A DNA stretch of 12,909 nucleotides, from NCBI GenBank assembly GCA_934654605.1, contig CAKUGH010000045.1:1-12909 (forward strand), written 5' to 3'. Of the stretch, positions 6,526 through 12,909 are shown in pieces (within the stretch, counting starts at the first letter, position 1; each line of letters begins with the position of its first letter). A program made the position numbers and the translations under genes. The notes beneath the pieces are model-generated. The model made no database searches. It saw only the letters and a program-made list of their open reading frames with translations, and had not been told where the DNA came from. The stretch is from an uncultured Collinsella sp. (GTDB lineage: Bacteria; Actinomycetota; Coriobacteriia; Coriobacteriales; Coriobacteriaceae).

Positions 6526-7095
6526 GTGAGCGCTCAGGATTCAAAGCTCTTTGTGATTTCTGGACCGTCAGGCGCGGGCAAGGGCACGCTCGTCACTCGT
6601 GTGCGCGAGCGTCGCTCTAACCTGGGCCTGACGGTTTCGGCTACCACGCGAGCCCCACGCAAAGGCGAGGTCGATGGCGTCAATTACTTTTTCCTGACGC
6701 GCGAGGAGTTCGACCGCCGCGTGGCAAACGGTGAGTTTGTTGAGTGGGCCGAGGTCCACGGTAACTGCTACGGCACGTTGGTGAGCGAGGTTCAGTCCAA
6801 GCTCGCCTCTGGCTCGTCTCTCATCTTGGAGATCGATGTCCAGGGTGCTCTGCAGGTTAAGGAGCGTTTCCCCGAGGCCGTGCTGATCTTTATCAAGCCA
6901 CCCTCGCTCGAGGTGCTCCGCGAGCGTCTGGTCGGTCGCGGTACCGAGACGCCCGAGACGATCGAGCTGCGTATGGCAAACGCCGCCCATGAGCTTGCCC
7001 TTGCCGACCGCTACGACGACGTCGTGGTGAATGACGATCTCGACCGCGCGACCGACGAACTCGTTCGCGTTCTCGATATGCATGAAAGGATCTGA
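6526..7095 (+). CDS. gmk: Guanylate kinase
   Basis: Phosphorylates GMP/dGMP to GDP/dGDP with ATP. 189 residues, normal for bacteria. The P-loop GPSGAGKGT is at 13-21, the GMP-binding segment SATTRAPRKGEVDGVNYFF at 38-56, and FVEWAEVHGNCYGT at 71-84; LEIDVQGALQV supplies the strand with Asp before the lid. The start is a GTG directly after the mihF stop (TAAGTG) with no clear ribosome binding site, so translation probably depends on ribosomes finishing mihF. Next to rpoZ, as in many bacteria. Confidence 0.97.
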   Translation: MSAQDSKLFVISGPSGAGKGTLVTRVRERRSNLGLTVSATTRAPRKGEVDGVNYFFLTREEFDRRVANGEFVEWAEVHGNCYGTLVSEVQSKLASGSSLILEIDVQGALQVKERFPEAVLIFIKPPSLEVLRERLVGRGTETPETIELRMANAAHELALADRYDDVVVNDDLDRATDELVRVLDMHERI

Positions 7096-7100
7096 GGTCC

Positions 7101-7382
7101 GTGTCCGTTGTAAAGCCTTGCATTGACGATCTTCTGGAGAAGACCGATCACAACCGCTTCCTGCTCGCTTCGCTTGCCTCCAAGCGCGCCTGCGACATCA
7201 ATAGCATGCTGCGCGGCCAGCACAACCGCGTGCTTGCCGTTCAGGATGTCGATGACATCACCATCGGCCTTTCTGGTGCCGATACCATTTCGATGGCTAT
7301 GGACGAGATCGTCGACGGCGATATCTCCTACGATGAGGCCCGTTACGAGAAGGCGCTCGGCCACAAGGTTGCTGAAGCCTAA
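7101..7382 (+). CDS. rpoZ: DNA-directed RNA polymerase omega subunit
   Basis: 93-residue omega subunit, which binds beta-prime and helps assemble RNA polymerase. The conserved N-terminal block PCIDDLLEKTDHNRFLLASL runs from residue 6, followed by SKRACDINSM, and the family's typical MAMDEIVDGDI lies near the C terminus. The GTG start at 7101 has AAAGGA (7085-7090) ten bases upstream and lies five bases after the gmk stop. Its TAA is followed immediately by the thiI ATG. Confidence 0.95.
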   Translation: MSVVKPCIDDLLEKTDHNRFLLASLASKRACDINSMLRGQHNRVLAVQDVDDITIGLSGADTISMAMDEIVDGDISYDEARYEKALGHKVAEA

Positions 7383-8627
7383 ATGGCAGCTCGCGTCTGC
7401 CTGGTCCACTATCACGAGGTTGGACTGAAGGGCAAGAACCGCGCACATTTTGAGCATATCCTCATGGATAACATCAAGGCGGCTTTGGCCGCCTTTTCCG
7501 TGAATGCCGTGTCTCGAATTTCCGGTTATATCCTCGTGACCTTTAACGAGCATCAGGCCGACGAGGCGGCGCGTGTCATTCGCACCGTCCCCGGCGTTGC
7601 CCGCGTGTCCCTGGCATATCACACCAACCGCGACCCGCAGGAGTACTGCGCCGCCGCCGTCAAGGCGCTGCGCGAGTTTGGCCCCTTTGATTCGTTTAAG
7701 GTGCATGCCAAGCGCTCGAACACCGATTATGAGCTTACTTCGATTGATATCAATCGTCAGGTGGGTGAGGTGTTGTGCGAGGCCTTCCCCGATAAAAAGG
7801 TTCAGATGCACGACCCCGATGCGATGGTGCACGTACTGGTGGTCCAGGGTAGCGTTTACGTGTACGCGCGCTCGGAGCGCGGCGTGGGCGGCCTGCCGGT
7901 GGGTTCTGCTGGCAAGGTCGTGACGCTGCTGTCGTCGGGTATCGATTCGCCGGTGGCGACCTGGATGCTCGCGCGTCGCGGCGCGGTATGCGTGCCGGTG
8001 CATTTCTCCGGTCGTCCGCAGACGCCCGACACGAGTGAGTACCTGGTGCAGGACATCATCCGTGCGCTTGAGCCGGGTGTCCAGATCGGACGCCTGTACG
8101 TGGTGCCGTTTGGCGATTGCCAGCGTGAGATTTCCGTCACCTGCCCCAGCAACCTGCGCGTGATCATGTATCGCCGCATCATGTATTCGGTTGCCGAGCG
8201 CATTGCGCATATCGAGGGCGCCAAGGCCATCGTGACCGGCGAGTCGCTCGGTCAGGTTGCCTCCCAGACGCTCGAGAACATCATGGCCGTCAACGAGGCC
8301 GTCAGGATCCCCGTGTTCCGCCCGTTGATCGGTTCGGACAAGCAGGAGATCATTGCGCGCGCTCAGGAGATCGGTACGTTCGATATTTCCACTGAGGCGG
8401 CGCCCGACTGCTGCACGCTGTTTATGCCGCGTCGTCCCGAGACGCACGCCAAACTCGATGCCGTGCACGAGGCCTGGGAGCTGTTCGACCACGAGGAGAT
8501 GATCGAACGCCTGCTTAAGCAGACCGAGTACATCGACTTCTCCAGCAACACGTATAAGGCCCCTAAGACCTTAAAACGCATACATTCGGAGCTTGCTCCG
8601 CGTGAGATTTACCAAGATCACGAGTAA
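7383..8627 (+). CDS. thiI: tRNA 4-thiouridine synthetase ThiI, without rhodanese domain
   Basis: Uses ATP and sulfur relayed from a cysteine desulfurase to make 4-thiouridine at tRNA position 8; in some bacteria it also serves thiamine thiazole synthesis. 414 residues: N-terminal ferredoxin-like domain (1-60), THUMP RNA-binding domain (about 61-165), and a PP-loop ATPase starting with LLSSGIDSPVA (182-192), with GESLGQVASQTLENI at 286-300. The sulfur-handling cysteines are in APDCCTLFMPRRP (C343/C344). There is no C-terminal rhodanese domain, as in Bacillus ThiI and unlike the 482-residue E. coli protein. The ATG abuts the rpoZ stop (TAAATG) with no good ribosome binding site, implying coupling. 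No cysteine desulfurase gene is adjacent. Confidence 0.95.
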   Translation: MAARVCLVHYHEVGLKGKNRAHFEHILMDNIKAALAAFSVNAVSRISGYILVTFNEHQADEAARVIRTVPGVARVSLAYHTNRDPQEYCAAAVKALREFGPFDSFKVHAKRSNTDYELTSIDINRQVGEVLCEAFPDKKVQMHDPDAMVHVLVVQGSVYVYARSERGVGGLPVGSAGKVVTLLSSGIDSPVATWMLARRGAVCVPVHFSGRPQTPDTSEYLVQDIIRALEPGVQIGRLYVVPFGDCQREISVTCPSNLRVIMYRRIMYSVAERIAHIEGAKAIVTGESLGQVASQTLENIMAVNEAVRIPVFRPLIGSDKQEIIARAQEIGTFDISTEAAPDCCTLFMPRRPETHAKLDAVHEAWELFDHEEMIERLLKQTEYIDFSSNTYKAPKTLKRIHSELAPREIYQDHE

Positions 8628-8637
8628 TGTTGTGTAT

Positions 8638-8670
8638 AGACCGACGGTGGATTTGCATCGTCGGTCTTTT
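8638..8670 (+). terminator. Intrinsic terminator after thiI
   Basis: AGACCGACGGTG (8638-8649) pairs with CATCGTCGGTCT (8656-8667) in a 12-bp stem with one G-U pair and the loop GATTTG. Counting from the stem end there are four T residues (8667-8670). It lies ten bases after the thiI stop. Confidence 0.85.
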
Positions 8671-8761
8671 GCTATCTGGGCAAATGATGCCAAGATGTTC
8701 ATTCGCTGACGTGTGCCTGAATAAATGGGCATGTTCCCGCAAGGTTTTGGTCAGCTTTTGG

Positions 8762-8774
8762 TTTGACCGTCAAA
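8762..8774. promoter_or_regulatory. Palindrome upstream of comEA, possible operator
   Basis: TTTGAC-C-GTCAAA is a perfect 6+6 inverted repeat around one base, 66 bases before the comEA start. A second arm, GGTCA at 8749-8753, can also pair with the TGACC at 8764-8768. I recognise no regulator for it and found no convincing -10/-35 pair in 8671-8840. Confidence 0.25.
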
Positions 8775-8840
8775 ACTGGCTTGTCCATGCGGTTCGTTTT
8801 GCTGCGTTTTCCTGACACGATGGTGTTGGGAGGTTTTGCT

Positions 8841-9551
8841 ATGGCGCAGCGCGAACAACACGAACGGGTTAAACGGATGGACCGCTGGGCGGGCAAGTTG
8901 CTCGGGCATAAAGCGGTGGTGGTGGCGATGCTCGTCGTCATTGCGATGGCGAGCGGCTTGGCGATGGCGAGCTTTGGCGGCAAGTCCGATGGCGTCGCGT
9001 TTGAGCGTAATGATGGGTCGGGCACTTCGGTTGAGCGGGAGGCTGAGGATGCACTTTCTGATGATGCCGCCGGGTCGTCGAAAAAGAGTTCTTCTGCTGC
9101 CGAGGTGTACGTCGATGTCGATGGTGCCGTTGTATCACCCGGTGTGTACCGGCTCAAAGAGGGAGCGCGGGTGTCCCAGGCGATCGATGCCGCGGGAGGA
9201 CTAACGGCCGAGGCGGATGTGACGGGGCTCAACCGGGCCTCCAAGGTCGCTGATGGGCAAAAAATATACGTGCCAAAGGTGGGGGAGCAGCAGGCGGTTA
9301 CCGCGGGTGGCGGAGCCGATGGCTGCGCTGTCGTGACTTCGGGCGCGAATGATGCGGCGGGTCTCGTCAACATCAATACGGCGAGCGCGGCGGAGCTGCA
9401 GACGCTCTCGGGCATTGGGCCTTCTATGGCGCAGTCGATAATCGACGAGCGTACAAAGAATGGCCCCTTTGCCTCGGTCGATGACCTGATGCGTGTATCC
9501 GGCATCGGTGAGAAGAAGCTTGCCAAAATCAAAGATTGTATCTGCGTATGA
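8841..9551 (+). CDS. comEA: ComEA: membrane-anchored DNA receptor for competence
   Basis: Binds incoming double-stranded DNA outside the membrane and delivers it to ComEC. 236 residues. A short basic cytoplasmic segment is followed by one membrane helix (about 25-45, AVVVAMLVVIAMASGLAM), a low-complexity Ser/Asp/Ala linker (47-87), an SLBB domain (88-146, VYVDVDGAVVSPGVYRL and KIYVPK), a second linker, and a paired helix-hairpin-helix DNA-binding domain (175-236) with LVNINTASAAELQTLSGIG and VSGIGEKKLAKIK. The ATG at 8841 has GGGAGG (8828-8833) seven bases upstream; in-frame TTG 8763 and ATG 8820 lack a site. It shares ATGA with comEC. Confidence 0.93.
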   Translation: MAQREQHERVKRMDRWAGKLLGHKAVVVAMLVVIAMASGLAMASFGGKSDGVAFERNDGSGTSVEREAEDALSDDAAGSSKKSSSAAEVYVDVDGAVVSPGVYRLKEGARVSQAIDAAGGLTAEADVTGLNRASKVADGQKIYVPKVGEQQAVTAGGGADGCAVVTSGANDAAGLVNINTASAAELQTLSGIGPSMAQSIIDERTKNGPFASVDDLMRVSGIGEKKLAKIKDCICV

Positions 9552-11851
9552 GCGCGTCCGAGCGCGAGCATGTGATGCCTCCGCGGCCCCTGATACCGTG
9601 GACGATGGCCTTGTGTGCCGGTATGTGCGTTAGCTGTGTCTTAGTGCTTAACGTTGCCGCCGATGCGCTGCTGGGGGAGCGGGCATCGACAGTTGGACCA
9701 CTCTTGGTTATTCTCCTTGCCGCCACGCTGCTCGTTGTACTGGCTCGCTTTTGCTCGCGGCTTATCCCGTGGAAACGATGGTTGTATGCCGCGACCATCG
9801 GTCTGGTTGCGGGCACGGTTGTATCGGCGTGGTGGACGGCGGGTGCGCTGAGCACCTCAAAGGCGCTCGACGGCAGAGCGGCGAGTAGCCTTGAATTTGT
9901 GGTGCTGGGTGATCCGTCCATAAACGACGAGGCGTATTCCTATACCTGCGAGGCGCGCACGGACGGTAGACGCTTGGCAGAGGTTCGCCTGTTGTGCGAC
10001 CTCGAGCTCAAAGCCGGCTCGCGCGTGCGTGTCATCGGTCGTGTCTTGCGCTTTGAAAACGATTCGTATGGACGCTCGCGCGTGCTTCGAGGCGAGGTGC
10101 GCAAGGTTAAAGCCGTCCGGATTGTATCGGTCGATGAAGGCTCTCCGGGGCTGCTGCTTCGGTTTCGAAATGAGCTGCTTGCGGCTGTCGCACCAGCGAC
10201 CGATCCGGCGCGTGCGCTCATAGCCGGTGTTGTCTGCGGCCGTTCTGCCGAGCTGCGCGCCCAGCCGGCGGGTGACTGGTTTTCGGTGACGGGAACGGCG
10301 CATCTCATCGCCGTCTCGGGCAGCCATTTGGCTATCGTGGGCTTTGTAATCGAGGGCGTTCTGCAAAAGACTCGCTGTTCACGCGGGTGTCAACGGGCGC
10401 TGTTGGCAATCGCGCTCGTGGCCTACGCCGCCTTTACGGGGGCCTCGCCCTCGGCCGTACGCGCGTGCTGTATGGTCTTTGCGACGCTTGTGGCCAACGG
10501 TGCGGGGCGTCGCCGACACGGCGCATCGGCACTCTTTGTGACCATGTCTATCTTTGTGCTGCTCCGCCCAACGGTGCTGTTCGATATGGGATTCCAGCTC
10601 TCGTGCGCCAGCGTCTTTGCCATCCTCTGCTTTTGTCCGTATGCCAGCTATGCCTTGATTGAACTGGGCGTGCCGACGGGCATTGCCAGCATGCTTTCCG
10701 TCACGCTGTGCTCGCAGCTGGCCACACTTCCTATCACAATCCCCGCTTTTGGTACGTTTTCGCTCATAGCTCCACTTGCGAATGCGGTTATCGGTCCGGT
10801 GGTGAGTGTGCTGCTTGCCGTATCGCTCGTGCTGGTGCCCTGTTCGCTTGTGGTGCCGTTACAGAACTGGTCGCTTGCCGTGCCCATGATTGCCGCACGC
10901 TGTGCGCTTTTCTTTGAGCAACTGTTCGCCGCGGTGCCAGGCGCCTCGGTAAGCGTTCCGCCCGATAGCATGTGGATCTATTTGGCGCCGTGCGCGTTGC
11001 TAGCTCTTTTGGTCTGGTGGCCGCGCCCACGTGCGCGTCCTATGACAGTGGGGCTTGCGTGTCTTGTGCTCTTGGCGGTCGTCCCGTATGTATATTGGGA
11101 TCGATGTGCGCCGGCTTCGGTAACGGTCCTCGACGTGGGCCAGGCCGATGCCATCCTTATCCGCCAGGGTGGGACCGTGGCGCTCGTCGACTGTGGGCTT
11201 GATGAGCGCGTGGTAAGCGCACTGGTGCGCAATAACGTTCACCATATCGATGCCGTCTTTGTGACGCATTGGGATGAGGACCATTGGGGTGGCCTGCCCG
11301 CCGTGCTGGAGCAATTTTCGGTCGGAACCATTGCCGTGGCGGCTGATGCGCTGGAGGATGCCCCTGCCGAGGTCGTGGGACGACCTGGTGTCTCGTATCT
11401 GCAGGTGGCCCGTGGAGATACCATCGACATCGGCGACTTTCGCGCCCGCGTGATGTGGCCATTTGAGTCCGTGGACGGCGAAGGCAATGAAGACTCGCTC
11501 GTCCTGCTGCTCACCTACGCACAAGAGGGCAAGCGTTTACGCATGCTGCTGACCGGTGACGCCGAGCTCGACCAGGAGCGCGAATTTGTGTTGGAAACGG
11601 GAGACATCGATGTCCTTAAGCTTGGGCATCACGGCTCCAAGGTTTCGGTCGACGGCGAGCTGCTGGACGTCCTGAAGCCCGAGCTGTCCCTCGCGAGCGC
11701 CGGTGAGGGAAATCGTTACGGCCACCCGTCCGATGAATGCAAAGATGCGGTTCAAAAGGCAGGCGGGGCCTTTGCGTGCACGATTGAACACGGAGACATT
11801 ACCGTCACGCCGACCGCGAAGGGCTTCGCGATGCGATGCCGGCGACCGTAG
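9548..11851 (+). CDS. comEC: ComEC/Rec2-family DNA uptake channel
   Basis: Polytopic membrane protein that takes single-stranded DNA into the cytoplasm. 767 residues. Several N-terminal membrane helices and a soluble OB-like region (about 110-200) precede the competence domain, recognisable from HLIAVSGSHLAIVG and TGASPSAVRA, with many further helices to about residue 520. The C-terminal metallo-beta-lactamase-like domain starts at LDVGQADAILI. Its metal motif HWDEDH gives H574, D576, D578 and H579, followed by LTGDAEL (D671) and LGHHGS (H694/H695), so the putative nuclease site looks complete. The ATG at 9548 overlaps the comEA stop as ATGA. Another ATG lies at 9575. Intact length argues for a working gene. 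Confidence 0.94.
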   Translation: MSASEREHVMPPRPLIPWTMALCAGMCVSCVLVLNVAADALLGERASTVGPLLVILLAATLLVVLARFCSRLIPWKRWLYAATIGLVAGTVVSAWWTAGALSTSKALDGRAASSLEFVVLGDPSINDEAYSYTCEARTDGRRLAEVRLLCDLELKAGSRVRVIGRVLRFENDSYGRSRVLRGEVRKVKAVRIVSVDEGSPGLLLRFRNELLAAVAPATDPARALIAGVVCGRSAELRAQPAGDWFSVTGTAHLIAVSGSHLAIVGFVIEGVLQKTRCSRGCQRALLAIALVAYAAFTGASPSAVRACCMVFATLVANGAGRRRHGASALFVTMSIFVLLRPTVLFDMGFQLSCASVFAILCFCPYASYALIELGVPTGIASMLSVTLCSQLATLPITIPAFGTFSLIAPLANAVIGPVVSVLLAVSLVLVPCSLVVPLQNWSLAVPMIAARCALFFEQLFAAVPGASVSVPPDSMWIYLAPCALLALLVWWPRPRARPMTVGLACLVLLAVVPYVYWDRCAPASVTVLDVGQADAILIRQGGTVALVDCGLDERVVSALVRNNVHHIDAVFVTHWDEDHWGGLPAVLEQFSVGTIAVAADALEDAPAEVVGRPGVSYLQVARGDTIDIGDFRARVMWPFESVDGEGNEDSLVLLLTYAQEGKRLRMLLTGDAELDQEREFVLETGDIDVLKLGHHGSKVSVDGELLDVLKPELSLASAGEGNRYGHPSDECKDAVQKAGGAFACTIEHGDITVTPTAKGFAMRCRRP

Positions 11852-11859
11852 CGACGCCA

Positions 11860-11889
11860 TTGGCGCACCGTAGGTCCCTGGGCTAGAAT
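11860..11889 (+). promoter_or_regulatory. Promoter of holA
   Basis: TTGGCG (11860-11865), an 18-base spacer and TAGAAT (11884-11889, five of six matches). The predicted start near 11896 leaves a 34-base leader to the ATG at 11930. It excludes the in-frame ATG at 11888, which lies in the -10. Confidence 0.55.
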
Positions 11890-11929
11890 GGCGTGGTACG
11901 AATTAGAGGGCCTGCGAGAGGGGAGCGCG

Positions 11930-12892
11930 ATGTCTGAAACCGGTCTGCTGCCGGCATATCTGATCGTCGGTACCGACGGAGTCAAGCGCGATCACGCTGT
12001 CTCGCGTATGAAGGCTCGCTTGGAAAAGTCGGGCATGGTCGAGTTCAACCTCGATGAGCGCGACATGACTAAAGACCCCGATATCGAGTCGATCATCGGC
12101 TCGCTCAACACCTTTCCCGTGGGCAGCGAGTTTCGCCTGGTAATCCTCGACGGCTGCTCTAAGCTTGCCAAAGCGGTTTCCGAGCCGCTCGTTGAGTACC
12201 TCGCAAGTCCCAGCCCCACGACGGTCTGCCTTTTCATCGCCGACTCACTTGCCAAGAACACGCGCCTGTATAAGGCGATCGCCAAGATCGACAAGAAGTC
12301 CGTCATCGATTGCTCGGGCACCAAGCGCTGGGAGCTGCCGCGCCGCGTGCAGCAGATGGCCACACAGCACGGTAAGTCCATCTCGACGGCTGCTGCCGAG
12401 GAGCTCGTCTCGCGCTCGGGCGAAAACACCCGCATGCTCGATAACGACCTGGCAAAGCTCGCCCAGATGGTCGAGGCGCCCCAGATTGAGCTTGCCGACG
12501 TGGAGCGCTGGATCATGCGTACGGCCGAGGTTCAGCCTTGGGACTTCCTTAACGCCGTCTCGGCCCGCGATATGCGGCGTTCGCTTGAGCTCTTTAAGCT
12601 ACTGCCCTCCAAGAGCTATGTGTGGACTTACACGCTGCTATGCGGTCGTATCCGCGAGCTTATCGTCGCCAAGGCGCTCGACTCTCGTGGGCAGGGGCGT
12701 GAGCTCGCCGCGACGCTCAAGCTTCAGGCCTGGCAGGTCAAGAATCACCTTACCTGGGCACGTCGTTTTTCGATGACCGAGCTCGTTGCCGCCCTGGAGG
12801 GTGCCGTTGATGTTGAGCTTGCACTCAAAGGTTCGGCCGATTCGGAGACCGCGCTTTTGCTCTGGATTACGAACATCTTGAGAAAATCGTGA
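11930..12892 (+). CDS. holA: DNA polymerase III subunit delta
   Basis: Clamp-loader delta subunit, which opens the beta sliding clamp. 320 residues, within the family's usual 320-345. The start AYLIVGTDGVKRDHA (9-23) matches the degenerate, non-ATP-binding P-loop region of delta; LNTFPVGSEFRLVIL (59-73) corresponds to the segment that inserts into the clamp; the lid (about 140-205) contains AAEELVSRSGENTRMLDNDLAKL; and a C-terminal collar carries WDFLNAVSARD. The chosen ATG (11930) has AGGGGAG (11919-11925) upstream. An ATG at 11888 would add 14 residues but overlaps the promoter. comEC followed by holA is a common order in actinobacteria and Firmicutes. Confidence 0.93.
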   Translation: MSETGLLPAYLIVGTDGVKRDHAVSRMKARLEKSGMVEFNLDERDMTKDPDIESIIGSLNTFPVGSEFRLVILDGCSKLAKAVSEPLVEYLASPSPTTVCLFIADSLAKNTRLYKAIAKIDKKSVIDCSGTKRWELPRRVQQMATQHGKSISTAAAEELVSRSGENTRMLDNDLAKLAQMVEAPQIELADVERWIMRTAEVQPWDFLNAVSARDMRRSLELFKLLPSKSYVWTYTLLCGRIRELIVAKALDSRGQGRELAATLKLQAWQVKNHLTWARRFSMTELVAALEGAVDVELALKGSADSETALLLWITNILRKS

Positions 12893-12909
12893 TGATACCT
12901 GCCTATTTG

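Noticed and set aside
8726..8740. LexA/SOS-like box near GGGCATGTTCCC upstream of comEA
   Set aside because: It does not fit the GAAC-N4-GTTC core of Gram-positive LexA sites; the two halves are not symmetric.
8627..8815. 62-codon open frame between thiI and comEA
   Set aside because: It begins at the thiI stop, runs through the terminator hairpin, has no ribosome binding site and resembles nothing I know.

Overview
This window looks like core chromosome from a high-GC actinobacterium of the class Coriobacteriia, most likely Collinsella or a close relative. That is inferred from protein recognition and gene order, not from a database search. Three things point there: the mihF-gmk-rpoZ cluster sitting behind a pyrimidine operon is an actinobacterial arrangement (the same neighbourhood exists in Mycobacterium); the dihydroorotate dehydrogenase is the two-subunit, NAD-linked PyrD/PyrK form expected in an anaerobe; and codons strongly favour G or C at the third position.

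Layout. At the left edge, rpmB (ribosomal protein L28, zinc-binding type) is on the minus strand and diverges from everything else. A 452-base gap follows, holding the rpmB promoter and the control region of the pyrimidine operon. The operon is pyrR-pyrB-pyrC, an intrinsic hairpin terminator, then pyrK-pyrD-pyrF (654-5977). Its genes overlap or nearly abut except at pyrC/pyrK. It supplies aspartate transcarbamylase, dihydroorotase, dihydroorotate dehydrogenase and OMP decarboxylase; carAB and pyrE are not in the window. After a large terminator hairpin comes mihF-gmk-rpoZ-thiI (6217-8627), packed stop-to-start: nucleoid protein mIHF, guanylate kinase, RNA polymerase omega and tRNA 4-thiouridine synthase. 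A strong terminator closes it. Last come comEA-comEC (DNA uptake, coupled by an ATGA overlap) and holA (DNA polymerase III delta subunit) with its own promoter.

The most interesting item is the pyrR leader (about 505-653). It can be read as a complete three-state transcription attenuator. An early hairpin (508-537) competes with a long antiterminator pairing (518-534 with 570-585). That pairing in turn competes with a 16-bp intrinsic terminator (572-607) followed by seven T residues. This is the logic of PyrR-UMP control in Bacillus, here in an actinobacterium and just upstream of pyrR itself.

Nothing here looks like a mobile element, CRISPR array, phage or defence system. No gene appears broken. 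Most of the window is ordinary housekeeping DNA, so the findings are mainly regulatory structures and details of gene order.
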